DNA of 64,000 bases from Ignavibacteria bacterium (GTDB lineage Bacteria; Bacteroidota; Ignavibacteria; UBA10030; SZUA-254). The DNA lies in assembly GCA_016178595.1 (NCBI GenBank), contig JACOSY010000038.1:1-64000 (forward strand), given 5' to 3'. This document shows, piece by piece, positions 44,626 through 53,182 of this stretch. The position numbers and the translations under genes are program-made. Position 1 is the first letter of the stretch. Each line of letters begins with the position of its first letter. A model generated the notes under the pieces. It was not told where the DNA came from. It did no database searches and saw nothing but the letters and a program-made list of their open reading frames with translations.

Positions 44626-44723
44626 ACCCTCACCCCTATGATCCCCTCTCCCAAATTGTCCCGAAGGTCCGAAGGACTCCTTCGGAGGGAGAGGGGATGT
44701 CACGGAGTGACAGGGGAGAGGGT
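44626..44723. repeat. 98-bp nested palindromic element
   Basis: ACCCTCACCCCT (44626-44637) is matched by AGGGGAGAGGGT (44712-44723); inside, ATCCCCTCTCCC pairs perfectly with GGGAGAGGGGAT, and TCCGAAGG-ACT-CCTTCGGA forms the core hairpin, with TGTCACGGAGTGACA as a side hairpin. It lies between the divergent ackA and PspC-domain genes. Confidence 0.65.
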
Positions 44724-44768
44724 AAGACATATATCTTAAAAGATACAAAAATCTCGTCTTGTATGCGA

Positions 44769-44796
44769 TTTGAAGTTCGATGCAATGTTCGTATAT
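44769..44796 (+). promoter_or_regulatory. Sigma70-like promoter for the PspC-domain gene
   Basis: TTGAAG, 16 bases, TATATT, with TTCG before the -10: the same layout as at 22312-22339. It ends 27 bases before the ATG at 44824. Confidence 0.6.
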
Positions 44797-44823
44797 TCAA
44801 GCAACAATCCTTGAGGTTCAGCC

Positions 44824-45042
44824 ATGACTCGTCTGTACCGATCCGAAACAAACAAAAAAATAGCCGGCATCTGTGGCGGCATTGGTGAGATGCTCAATGC
44901 TGATCCTACTATTGTCCGGCTCATCGCTGTTCTGCTCCTGTTTATTACAGGCATCATTCCGCTCCTGGTTACCTACCTCATCGCGTGGTGGATCGTTCCT
45001 CTAAAGAAGGAAGGAACAAACGGGGCACATCAAAATATCTGA
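44824..45042 (+). CDS. PspC-domain membrane protein
   Basis: A 72-residue stress-response-type protein. TRLYRSETNKKIAGICGGIG is the PspC signature, followed by one long membrane segment (about 30-60, LIAVLLLFITGIIPLLVTYL). Small PspC proteins of this form sit in the inner membrane and are linked to phage-shock-like envelope stress or act as toxin/antitoxin-like partners; which applies is unknown. TTGAGG lies before the ATG. The next gene starts 75 bases later. Confidence 0.88.
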   Translation: MTRLYRSETNKKIAGICGGIGEMLNADPTIVRLIAVLLLFITGIIPLLVTYLIAWWIVPLKKEGTNGAHQNI

Positions 45043-45116
45043 TCGAAGGATTGAGATATCCCGTCGTGATTGTTTCTCAATGTTTCTTCCCGGCCATAAC
45101 AATTCTTAAAAATTCT

Positions 45117-46898
45117 ATGATAAAAATTGCCATCCTGCTGATCGTTATTGCATCGTCGACATTCTCTCAGACGATTCCTGAAAAATGGAAAACCCCTTAC
45201 GAGAAGAGCGGCTTCACGAAAACTCCGCGCTATGCTGAAACGATGGAATATTGCCGGAGATTGGAAAAAGCTTCGCCGTGGATCAAGGTAACGAGCTTTG
45301 GGAAAAGTCCTGAGGGACGAGATCTACCGCTGGTGATCGTATCGAAAGATCGAGCATTCGCTCCTTCAGCGGCGGCAAAGACCGGAAAAGCAATTCTCCT
45401 GATTCAAAATGGAATTCATGCCGGTGAGATTGATGGAAAAGATGCCTGCCTGATGCTGCTTCGGAATATGGTCATTACGAAAACAAAGGCGTCACTTCTC
45501 GATCATGTTATCATTCTCATTATCCCAATCTACAACGTCGATGGACACGAGCGGTTCGGGCCGTTTAATCGTATCAATCAGAATGGTCCGGAGGAAATGG
45601 GCTGGCGCGTGACGTCGCAAAATCTCAACCTCAACCGCGATTACGTGAAAGCCGACGCACCCGAGACGCAGGCGTGGCTGAAACTCTTCAATGCGTGGCT
45701 GCCCGATTTCTTTGTCGATACGCACGTGACCGATGGCGCCGACTACCAGTACGTGGCGACGTATGGCATAGAAGCAGGAGATAATGTCGCCGGGCCGGTT
45801 CAGGATTGGATCAATAATAAGTTCTTGCCGATCATCTCGCGTCTCGAAACAAATGACGGCGTGCCCGTCGGTCCCCTGATCTTTCTGCGAGATGATCTCG
45901 ATCCGAAGAAGGGACTCCAAGGAACTTCCGGAACGGCGCCACCACGATTTTCAACTGTCTACACGACTCTTCAGAACAGACCGGGTATGCTCATCGAGAT
46001 GCACATGCTGAAGGATTACCGGACTCGCGTCGACGCTATCGACGAAATGCTGGAAGCTACCATCCGGCGAATGAACGACGAGTATCAGTCGCTGAGACAA
46101 GCCGTCCGTTTGGCAGATGAGGAGATGGTGAAAGGTGTCTACAAATCCATTGCACTCGAATATGCGCCTGATTCCGTATCGAGCGGAACGCTGCATTACC
46201 ATGGCGTGAGGCAACATAATGTACAAAGCGATATATCCGGCGCTACTCGCCGGATATATATCCATACGCCATTAGAGGCCGACATCCCGGTGTATGAACG
46301 AATCTATCCGACGAAAGTCGTTAATGTTCCCGTAGCGTACCTTATCCCTCCCCAGTGGGGAGATGTCATCGAACGGCTAAAGCTGCATGGACTAAAACTC
46401 GAGCGGCTCAAAGTACCGGCGACAATGCAAGTCGAGCGCTACCGTTTTACGAATGCTCAATGGCAGAAGGAGCCCTTCGAAGGACGGCTTCAAGTTCAAT
46501 ACAAGGTAGAGAGAAGAATGGAGGAAAGCACGTTCCCCGCGGGTACAGTTGTCGTTCGACTGAAGCAACGTGCGGCAAAAGTTGCGATCCACTGTCTCGA
46601 GCCTGAAGCGCCCGATGCGTTTGTGCAATGGGGGTTCTTCAATGCCATCTTCGAACAGAAAGAATATGCTGAGGATTACGTCATGGAGAAATATGCACGA
46701 GAAATGCTTGCCGGCGATCCTAAGCTCAGGGAAGAGTTCGAGACGCGAGTGCAGACCGACACTGCTTTTGCCAAAAGCCCGAGTGCGAGGCTCCACTTTT
46801 TCTATGAGCGTTCACCATATTGGGACAAGCAAGTGAATCTGTATCCCGTTGCCCGCTTGCTCACTGAAGTTTCACTGCGGACAGAGATATTGAAGTAA
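45117..46898 (+). CDS. Secreted M14-family zinc carboxypeptidase
   Basis: A 593-residue exported peptidase that trims C-terminal residues or cell-wall peptides. A signal peptide (MIKIAILLIVIASSTFS) starts at the ATG at 45117. Zinc ligands are in NGIHAGEIDGKDA (His and Glu) and the His of VDTHVTDGADYQ; NLNLNRDY and the catalytic Glu in GMLIEMHMLKDYRTRV are present. The C-terminal 250 residues form a beta-rich extra domain. No strong ribosome binding site is visible. It lies 185 bases before the S9 peptidase gene and may be co-transcribed. Confidence 0.9.
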   Translation: MIKIAILLIVIASSTFSQTIPEKWKTPYEKSGFTKTPRYAETMEYCRRLEKASPWIKVTSFGKSPEGRDLPLVIVSKDRAFAPSAAAKTGKAILLIQNGIHAGEIDGKDACLMLLRNMVITKTKASLLDHVIILIIPIYNVDGHERFGPFNRINQNGPEEMGWRVTSQNLNLNRDYVKADAPETQAWLKLFNAWLPDFFVDTHVTDGADYQYVATYGIEAGDNVAGPVQDWINNKFLPIISRLETNDGVPVGPLIFLRDDLDPKKGLQGTSGTAPPRFSTVYTTLQNRPGMLIEMHMLKDYRTRVDAIDEMLEATIRRMNDEYQSLRQAVRLADEEMVKGVYKSIALEYAPDSVSSGTLHYHGVRQHNVQSDISGATRRIYIHTPLEADIPVYERIYPTKVVNVPVAYLIPPQWGDVIERLKLHGLKLERLKVPATMQVERYRFTNAQWQKEPFEGRLQVQYKVERRMEESTFPAGTVVVRLKQRAAKVAIHCLEPEAPDAFVQWGFFNAIFEQKEYAEDYVMEKYAREMLAGDPKLREEFETRVQTDTAFAKSPSARLHFFYERSPYWDKQVNLYPVARLLTEVSLRTEILK

Positions 46899-47083
46899 GT
46901 AAGAGATGAAGCTTCCCTCACTATTGGACGTTGCAGCGCAGGCATCGAGGACGGGTAATCGCTTTCCTCAACCGTACGATTCGCCGACCTCAAGCGGCTT
47001 CGAGGCGGATGTGTACATCGGCAGAAAGTAGGAAAGACATTTTGAAGAACTACAAATATCCACCAATGAACTGGAGTACCAAC

Positions 47084-49288
47084 ATGAGGCGACTTTACAT
47101 TTTCACATTATATGTCTTCATCCTGTGTATCGTTTCGATGCGATGTGTCGTTTCAGCACAGGAACGTAACAAAGAGTTTACTCTTGAAGATATCTTCACA
47201 AGTTCGAAATTCAACGGCAAGGAGATCAACGGTTTCCAGTGGTACGATGGAGGGAAATCGTTCACGTATATCGAGATGGATACGGCAACCAAACAAACGG
47301 ATATATGGATATATGATGTTGTCTCCGGCAAACGATCGAAGTTTGTCAATGCAGGAGATCTCGTTTTGCAGAAAGGTGAGACACCATTCTCGATCGGTAA
47401 TTACACATGGTCTCCGGATAAGGAAAAAATCCTTTTCACCGGTACGCTGGCCGCGCGAAGATTGAAGTCCGGCGGGAACTTTTTTCTCTACGATCTCAAG
47501 AAGAAGCATTTCATACAGCTTACCCGGAGCGAGCTGGAACAGATGAACACCAAGTTCTCGCCTGATGGCAAGCTCATTGGGTTCGTTCGCGAAAATAATC
47601 TCTTCACGCTTAACGTAGAGGATGGAACCGAAACCCAGCTCACCTTCGATGGGGCACAGCACATTCTCAACGGTCACTTCGATTGGGTGTATGAAGAGGA
47701 ATTTTCCATTATCGATGGCTGGCAATGGTCGCCGGACGGGAAATACATTGCCTACTGGCAGATCGATGAGAACCGCGAGCCTTCGTTCCCGGTCATAAAT
47801 TTCCTCCCACTCTACCAGGACATTACGTACCAACGGTATCCCAAAGCTGGTGAAAGGAATGCCATTATTCGGATCGGCATACTCTCACTCGAAACGAAGA
47901 AAACGGCATGGGCGGACATCGGCGCGCCACTCGATTCCACACAAGACACCTACATCCCTCGCATACGCTGGACGAATAAACCGGGATTGCTTGCAGTCGA
48001 GCGGCTGAATCGTCACCAGAATAAACTCGATCTTACGTTTGTCGATGCAACTTCAGGTATAGCGAGAATCATTCTTACGGAAACATCCGATACGTGGCTG
48101 GATCTTCGGGATGATCTTACGTTCCTCAAAAAATCCGATGAATTCATCTGGTCATCCGATCGTGATGGATTCCTGCATCTCTATCGCTACAAAACCGATG
48201 GAACACTTATCAATCAAGTTACGCAGGGTCGCTGGGACATCGATCATCTCATCGGGGTTGATGAGCGATCCGGAACAGTCTACTTCCAGGCGGGAATCAC
48301 TTCTCCGATCAATCGTGAAGTGTATTCCGTCGGCCTTGATGGGAAACACTTCCGACGAATAACAAAGGAAGAGGGAACAAACGACGCCTCATTCTCGCCG
48401 GATTACTCCGTCTTTCTCCACACGTTTTCCGATGTCAACACGCCGAGCCGGATGAGTCTTCGCAAAAATGATGGATCGCTCCTTCACGTTGCAGAAACGG
48501 GAACAATTGTCGCACTTGACGACTATACGATACGTCCGAAAATATTCTTTACGTTCAAGACCTCCGATGGCGTCGAGTTGAACGGTTGGATGATCAAGCC
48601 GGCCAATCTCGATCCTGCGAAGAAGTATCCGGTGCTGATGCACGTCTACGGCGGGCCGGGTTCACAGGAGGTGCGAAACTCGTGGGGCGGAACGAGATTC
48701 TTATGGCATCAGCTTCTTGTACAGAAAGGATACATCATTGCCTGTGTTGATAATCGAGGAACGGGCGCGCGCGGCAAGGAATTCCTAACAGTGACGTACA
48801 AACATCTCGGGAAATGGGAGACGCACGATCAGATCGAAGGAGCGAAGTATCTTGCCTCGCTCCCGTACGTGGATCCGTTGCGCATCGGCATTACGGGCGG
48901 GAGCTACGGCGGCTACATGACGTTGCTTTGCCTCCTGCAAGGAAATGACGTCTTCAAAGCCGGCATCGCTTCTTCCTCGGTGACGCACTGGAAGTTCTAT
49001 GATACCATTTACACCGAGCGTTACATGCTGACTCCGAAAGAAAACCCGGAAGGATACGAAGAAAGCGCGCCGCTTTCGTACGCGAAGCAATTGAAAGGAA
49101 AGCTGCTGATCGTTCATGGCACCGACGATGACAACGTACACATGCAGAATTCCATCACGATGATCAATGAGCTGGTGAAGGAAAAGAAACTTTTTCAGAC
49201 GTCGTTGTACCCCGGAAGCAAACACGGCATTCGGCAGCGGCTCCAGTACTACATGACGATGACCGACTTTCTCTTGTACAACCTGTAA
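47084..49288 (+). CDS. Secreted S9 dipeptidyl peptidase (DPP IV-like)
   Basis: Removes dipeptides, usually after proline, from peptide N-termini. From the ATG at 47084 (GGAG seven bases upstream) it has 734 residues: a signal peptide with LYIFTLYVFILCIVSM, an eight-bladed beta-propeller domain (DPPIV_N) and the alpha/beta-hydrolase. The catalytic triad is Ser607 (GGSYGGY), Asp682 (GTDDDNVH) and His714 (SKHGIR). The double-Glu motif of DPP IV is present in the propeller (YEEEF). An upstream in-frame start would add a basic, unrelated peptide. Confidence 0.94.
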   Translation: MRRLYIFTLYVFILCIVSMRCVVSAQERNKEFTLEDIFTSSKFNGKEINGFQWYDGGKSFTYIEMDTATKQTDIWIYDVVSGKRSKFVNAGDLVLQKGETPFSIGNYTWSPDKEKILFTGTLAARRLKSGGNFFLYDLKKKHFIQLTRSELEQMNTKFSPDGKLIGFVRENNLFTLNVEDGTETQLTFDGAQHILNGHFDWVYEEEFSIIDGWQWSPDGKYIAYWQIDENREPSFPVINFLPLYQDITYQRYPKAGERNAIIRIGILSLETKKTAWADIGAPLDSTQDTYIPRIRWTNKPGLLAVERLNRHQNKLDLTFVDATSGIARIILTETSDTWLDLRDDLTFLKKSDEFIWSSDRDGFLHLYRYKTDGTLINQVTQGRWDIDHLIGVDERSGTVYFQAGITSPINREVYSVGLDGKHFRRITKEEGTNDASFSPDYSVFLHTFSDVNTPSRMSLRKNDGSLLHVAETGTIVALDDYTIRPKIFFTFKTSDGVELNGWMIKPANLDPAKKYPVLMHVYGGPGSQEVRNSWGGTRFLWHQLLVQKGYIIACVDNRGTGARGKEFLTVTYKHLGKWETHDQIEGAKYLASLPYVDPLRIGITGGSYGGYMTLLCLLQGNDVFKAGIASSSVTHWKFYDTIYTERYMLTPKENPEGYEESAPLSYAKQLKGKLLIVHGTDDDNVHMQNSITMINELVKEKKLFQTSLYPGSKHGIRQRLQYYMTMTDFLLYNL

Positions 49289-49404
49289 TCGCACGAACGA
49301 GTCAGAACAAATCAACTTGACTATGATGCAGAAGTTTTTTATGATTCTCACTCCCGAATCTACGATGACCCGGACGTTTTTGTACTATCGAGTATGACGC
49401 GAGT

Positions 49405-51546
49405 ATGACGAGCATAAAATTTATTGTTGCTTTTACCTGTGCCGCTGTATTACCATTGGTTGCCGTTGCGCAACAACCCCTGACGTGGCGGGATCTCACC
49501 GGTCCGCAGGGATTCAACACCATCCGAAAAGGCACTGATGGAACTTTTTTTGCGACGAATGGACGCGGAGTCGTTTATGAATCGACCGACGAAGGAAACT
49601 CCTGGTCAGGCATCCTCGCCTATCCTTCGATCACTCCGATCGATGAACTTGTCGTCAATGGCTCGCACGTTGTCGTACACCTGGTCGATTTTTCATCCCG
49701 GAATCCGAGACAGATTTTTGTTTGGAATAATTCACCTCATAGCTGGACTCGTATCTTTGCCAGCGCACTTCAAGACTACAGTTCTCTCATGGTCGACGAT
49801 CTTGGCGTAATCTTTGGCGTCGACCTGGATGCCGGAAGAGTGTTCCGATATACGCAGCAAACAGGCTGGACGGCTTTGGGCATCTCGCAGGGATTCCTGA
49901 CGGTGAACTTCTTTAGTTCCCTTCTACCATCATTCATCTCTACTATTGACCATTCTGATCGAATCTTCATAGGATCGTCTCGCGGCGGGCTTTTTATCTC
50001 CGAAGACACAGCCAAGAGTTGGCGATCGACGCTGGAGAAGTATTATATTAGTGCGATCGATGTATCGCAACCGGATAGGATAATCGCTGGTGCGAGTCCG
50101 AGTCTCGACCTCCATACGAACGGCGGTGCTTTTGTTTCTACAGATTCAGGGAGAACATGGACGGCGCTCGGTCTTGAGGGGAAAAATATTTCTACGCTCA
50201 CATCCGATCAGGATGGGAATCTTCTGGCTCTCGCCGAGGGTGATGTTTATAAATACGATTCGACCGTCAAGACCTGGGTAATTTCCGACCACCTCCCGAA
50301 TCCATTTACGACGCTCCTCAATGGAGGAGGATATTTCATCGCTTCGAATGAAGTCACCGGATTCACTCGCTCGTCTGATGGCGGGAGTGGCTGGGTCGGC
50401 GGTCTGTTTCGTGGACGAGACGTGTTCTCGTTAACTGTTACCGATGGAGGGAATGTACTGGTCGGCACGCTGGGCAGCGGCGTGTATTATTCGCAACTGG
50501 GTAGTTCATACTGGACTGCAACACCATCCGGTGAGATAAGCGATTACGTCTATGACTTTGTAAAGACGAATGGAACGGTGGTGGCCGGTACAGATAATGG
50601 TGTGTATCGCGCGACTGACGATGGCCGTAGTTGGATGAAAACGAATGACTCATCATTAATAGGACCGGCGTATGCAGTCGATGCGCTCGGCGACGGTACG
50701 TTGTTTGCCGGCACTCTCTTTGGCGTCTTTCGTTCCGACGATGAAGGACATCATTGGCAACGAGCGGGAAATTTGTCGTCAACGATATTCTTCATGGACA
50801 TCTCAACTGCTGGAGATATCGTCGCAGCGACCATTGGTACGGGAGTTTTCCTCTCATCGGATCGTGGCGAGACATGGACGTCGTTGGGGCTTTCGAGGAA
50901 TGATATTCAAACAGTGAAGTTCACCCCGTCCGGTGGATTAATGGTTGGCGCGTTTGGCGGAATCTTCCAATCGACGAATCGTGGAGTCTCATGGGACTAT
51001 CATAGCTTCGCCACGACGTACGCTTACACTCTCGCGTTCGCTGGAAACCAGACGGTGTATGCAGGTACATATCAAGGCGTGTTTGCGTCTTCCGATGGCG
51101 GCACAAACTGGGTTGCCGCCGGTGACAGCGGACTTTCGACGAAGGTTGTGCTTTCGCTTGATGTTGCATCTGATGGTTCACTGCTTGCAGGAACATACCG
51201 CGGTGGTGTCTACCAAACGAGACAAGTTGTTGTTCCGCCGATCGTTGAAGACGTTGCATCCGATGCCAACGTCCCGACCGCGCTCTCGCTTTCACAAAAT
51301 TATCCCAATCCTTTCAATCCGAATACAACCATTCGTTATGCTCTGCCTGCTGGTGGAAATCGACCTGTCTCGCTTAAGGTCTTTGACCTTCTCGGCCGCG
51401 AAGTGACGACACTCGTCAGCGGCGAGCAAGGTGCGGGAAATTACGGTGTCACGTGGGATGCAAGTAGAAGAGCAAGCGGGATCTACTTCTATCGGTTACT
51501 GGCTGGCGGTTCCAGCGTCGTCAGGAAGATGGTGATCATGAAGTGA
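49405..51546 (+). CDS. BNR-repeat secreted protein with T9SS sorting tail
   Basis: A 713-residue protein exported through the type IX system. A signal peptide (about 1-22) is followed by a run of sialidase/sortilin-like BNR repeats (STDEGNSW, STDSGRTWT, SSDGGTNW, SSDRGETWT), predicting a beta-propeller. The C-terminal 80 residues are the Por sorting domain: NYPNPFNPNTTIRYALP, then LKVFDLLGREVTTL and GIYFYRLLAGG. The catalytic residues of true sialidases are not evident, so it may be a photosynthesis-assembly-like or adhesive propeller. Two ATGs 11 bases apart exist; 49405 is in frame. Confidence 0.9.
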   Translation: MTSIKFIVAFTCAAVLPLVAVAQQPLTWRDLTGPQGFNTIRKGTDGTFFATNGRGVVYESTDEGNSWSGILAYPSITPIDELVVNGSHVVVHLVDFSSRNPRQIFVWNNSPHSWTRIFASALQDYSSLMVDDLGVIFGVDLDAGRVFRYTQQTGWTALGISQGFLTVNFFSSLLPSFISTIDHSDRIFIGSSRGGLFISEDTAKSWRSTLEKYYISAIDVSQPDRIIAGASPSLDLHTNGGAFVSTDSGRTWTALGLEGKNISTLTSDQDGNLLALAEGDVYKYDSTVKTWVISDHLPNPFTTLLNGGGYFIASNEVTGFTRSSDGGSGWVGGLFRGRDVFSLTVTDGGNVLVGTLGSGVYYSQLGSSYWTATPSGEISDYVYDFVKTNGTVVAGTDNGVYRATDDGRSWMKTNDSSLIGPAYAVDALGDGTLFAGTLFGVFRSDDEGHHWQRAGNLSSTIFFMDISTAGDIVAATIGTGVFLSSDRGETWTSLGLSRNDIQTVKFTPSGGLMVGAFGGIFQSTNRGVSWDYHSFATTYAYTLAFAGNQTVYAGTYQGVFASSDGGTNWVAAGDSGLSTKVVLSLDVASDGSLLAGTYRGGVYQTRQVVVPPIVEDVASDANVPTALSLSQNYPNPFNPNTTIRYALPAGGNRPVSLKVFDLLGREVTTLVSGEQGAGNYGVTWDASRRASGIYFYRLLAGGSSVVRKMVIMK

Positions 51547-51568
51547 GACCGAAAAACCGTTTCAATCC

Positions 51569-51597
51569 TTGCAAGTGGCGCACAATTTTGCTATAAT
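51569..51597 (+). promoter_or_regulatory. Sigma70-like promoter of lysS
   Basis: TTGCAA, 17 bases, TATAAT: a near-perfect consensus 51 bases before the GTG start at 51648. The best promoter in the window by eye. Confidence 0.75.
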
Positions 51598-51647
51598 TCC
51601 TACGCTCACAGCATCTCTGTAATTCCCAAAGTTTAGACGGTTTTTGC

Positions 51648-53180
51648 GTGGACGATCAGCAGCAGCCCTCGGTTGATAAATCTCTTTATGAAGACCTCAA
51701 TGAGTTGATGCGACGGCGGCGCGACGAGCTCGACGAGCTCAAGCGCCACGGCATTAACCCGTATCCCTATAGCTTCGATCGCGCAGACCTTTCCGCCGAC
51801 ATTATCCGGAATCACAACGATGGTGCACCGCAGCAACATGTCAGCGTTGCGGGACGCATCATGTCCATTCGTCGAATGGGTAAAGCTTCCTTCTGCCATG
51901 TTCAAGACTCGCTGGGAAGAATCCAGGTGTACTTGAGGCGCGATGATGTGGGCGAAGCCTACGACGCATTCAAGCTTCTGGATATCGGCGACATCATTGG
52001 CGTTGAGGGATTTATCTTCCGGACGAAAACAGGGGAAGTGTCGATTCATGCGAGACGCTTCGAGTTGCTGGCAAAATCCCTCCGGCCGCTTCCGGTCGTG
52101 AAAGAAAAAGTTGACGAGCAGGGGAACAAGATCACCTACGATCCGTTCGCCGATAAGGAACTGCGGTACCGCCAGCGTTACGTTGATTTGGTTGTGAACC
52201 CGGCAGTGCAGCAAGTCTTCATCAAACGTGCGAAGATCATTTCGACGATGCGGCAGTTCTTCGATGCTCGTGGATTCGTGGAAGTCGAGACCCCAATCCT
52301 CCAGCCGATCTATGGTGGCGCATTTGCTCGGCCGTTTATGACACATCATAACGCTCTCGATATCGACTTGTATCTTCGCATTGCCGATGAACTCTATTTG
52401 AAGCGTCTCATCGTCGGCGGCTTCGATGGCGTCTATGAATTTGCCAAGGATTTCAGGAACGAGGGAATGGATAAATCCCACAATCCGGAATTCACGATGC
52501 TCGAATTATATGTCGCATACAAGGATTACATCTGGATGATGGAACTTGTCGAGCAGCTTGTGAGTACAATCGCAAAGTCCGTGAACGGTACAATGACGAT
52601 AACGATCGGTGAGAGGGAGATTGACTTCACTCCGCCATGGAAGCGACTCACGATGTTCGATGCCATTCACGAACACACCGGCAAAAGTCTTCGTGGAAAA
52701 TCGGAAGCGGAGTTACGGGCAGTTGCAAAAGAGCTTCATGTCGAAGTTGAGCCCGGTGCCGGCAACGGCGCCATGATCGACGAAATCTTCGGTGAGCTGG
52801 TGGAGCCGAAGCTCATCAATCCGACATTCATCACAGATTATCCGGTCGAGATGTCTCCCCTGGCAAAAAAACACCGTCGCGAGGCAGGACTTGTCGAACG
52901 CTTCGAAGTGATTGCCAACGGGCGGGAGTTGTGCAATGCATTCAGCGAGCTGAACGATCCTATCGATCAGCGCCAGCGCTTCGAAGAGCAGATGACGCTT
53001 CGCGCCCGTGGCGATGAAGAGGCGCAGGTGCTCGATGAAGACTTCCTCCGAGCGCTCGAATACGGGATGCCTCCCACGGCAGGCCTCGGTATCGGCATCG
53101 ATCGATTGACGATGCTGCTGACGAATCAAGATTCGATTCGCGACGTCATTTTATTCCCACAAATGAAACCCGAGCACTGA
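51648..53180 (+). CDS. lysS: Lysyl-tRNA synthetase (class II)
   Basis: Charges tRNA-Lys. The 510-residue protein has the N-terminal OB anticodon-binding domain ([20 protein letters not shown]) and the class II core with motif 1 ([20 protein letters not shown]), motif 2 ([18 protein letters not shown]) and motif 3 ([11 protein letters not shown]). The start is a GTG at 51648, with the usual acidic N-terminal helix. The TonB receptor gene begins two bases after the stop, an unusual partner that may share the promoter. Confidence 0.97.
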   Translation: MDDQQQPSVDKSLYEDLNELMRRRRDELDELKRHGINPYPYSFDRADLSADIIRNHNDGAPQQHVSVAGRIMSIRRMGKASFCHVQDSLGRIQVYLRRDDVGEAYDAFKLLDIGDIIGVEGFIFRTKTGEVSIHARRFELLAKSLRPLPVVKEKVDEQGNKITYDPFADKELRYRQRYVDLVVNPAVQQVFIKRAKIISTMRQFFDARGFVEVETPILQPIYGGAFARPFMTHHNALDIDLYLRIADELYLKRLIVGGFDGVYEFAKDFRNEGMDKSHNPEFTMLELYVAYKDYIWMMELVEQLVSTIAKSVNGTMTITIGEREIDFTPPWKRLTMFDAIHEHTGKSLRGKSEAELRAVAKELHVEVEPGAGNGAMIDEIFGELVEPKLINPTFITDYPVEMSPLAKKHRREAGLVERFEVIANGRELCNAFSELNDPIDQRQRFEEQMTLRARGDEEAQVLDEDFLRALEYGMPPTAGLGIGIDRLTMLLTNQDSIRDVILFPQMKPEH

Positions 53181-53182
53181 TC

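Noticed and set aside
51633-52481. A 282-codon minus-strand frame opposite lysS
   Set aside because: Shadow of the lysS anticodon-binding domain.
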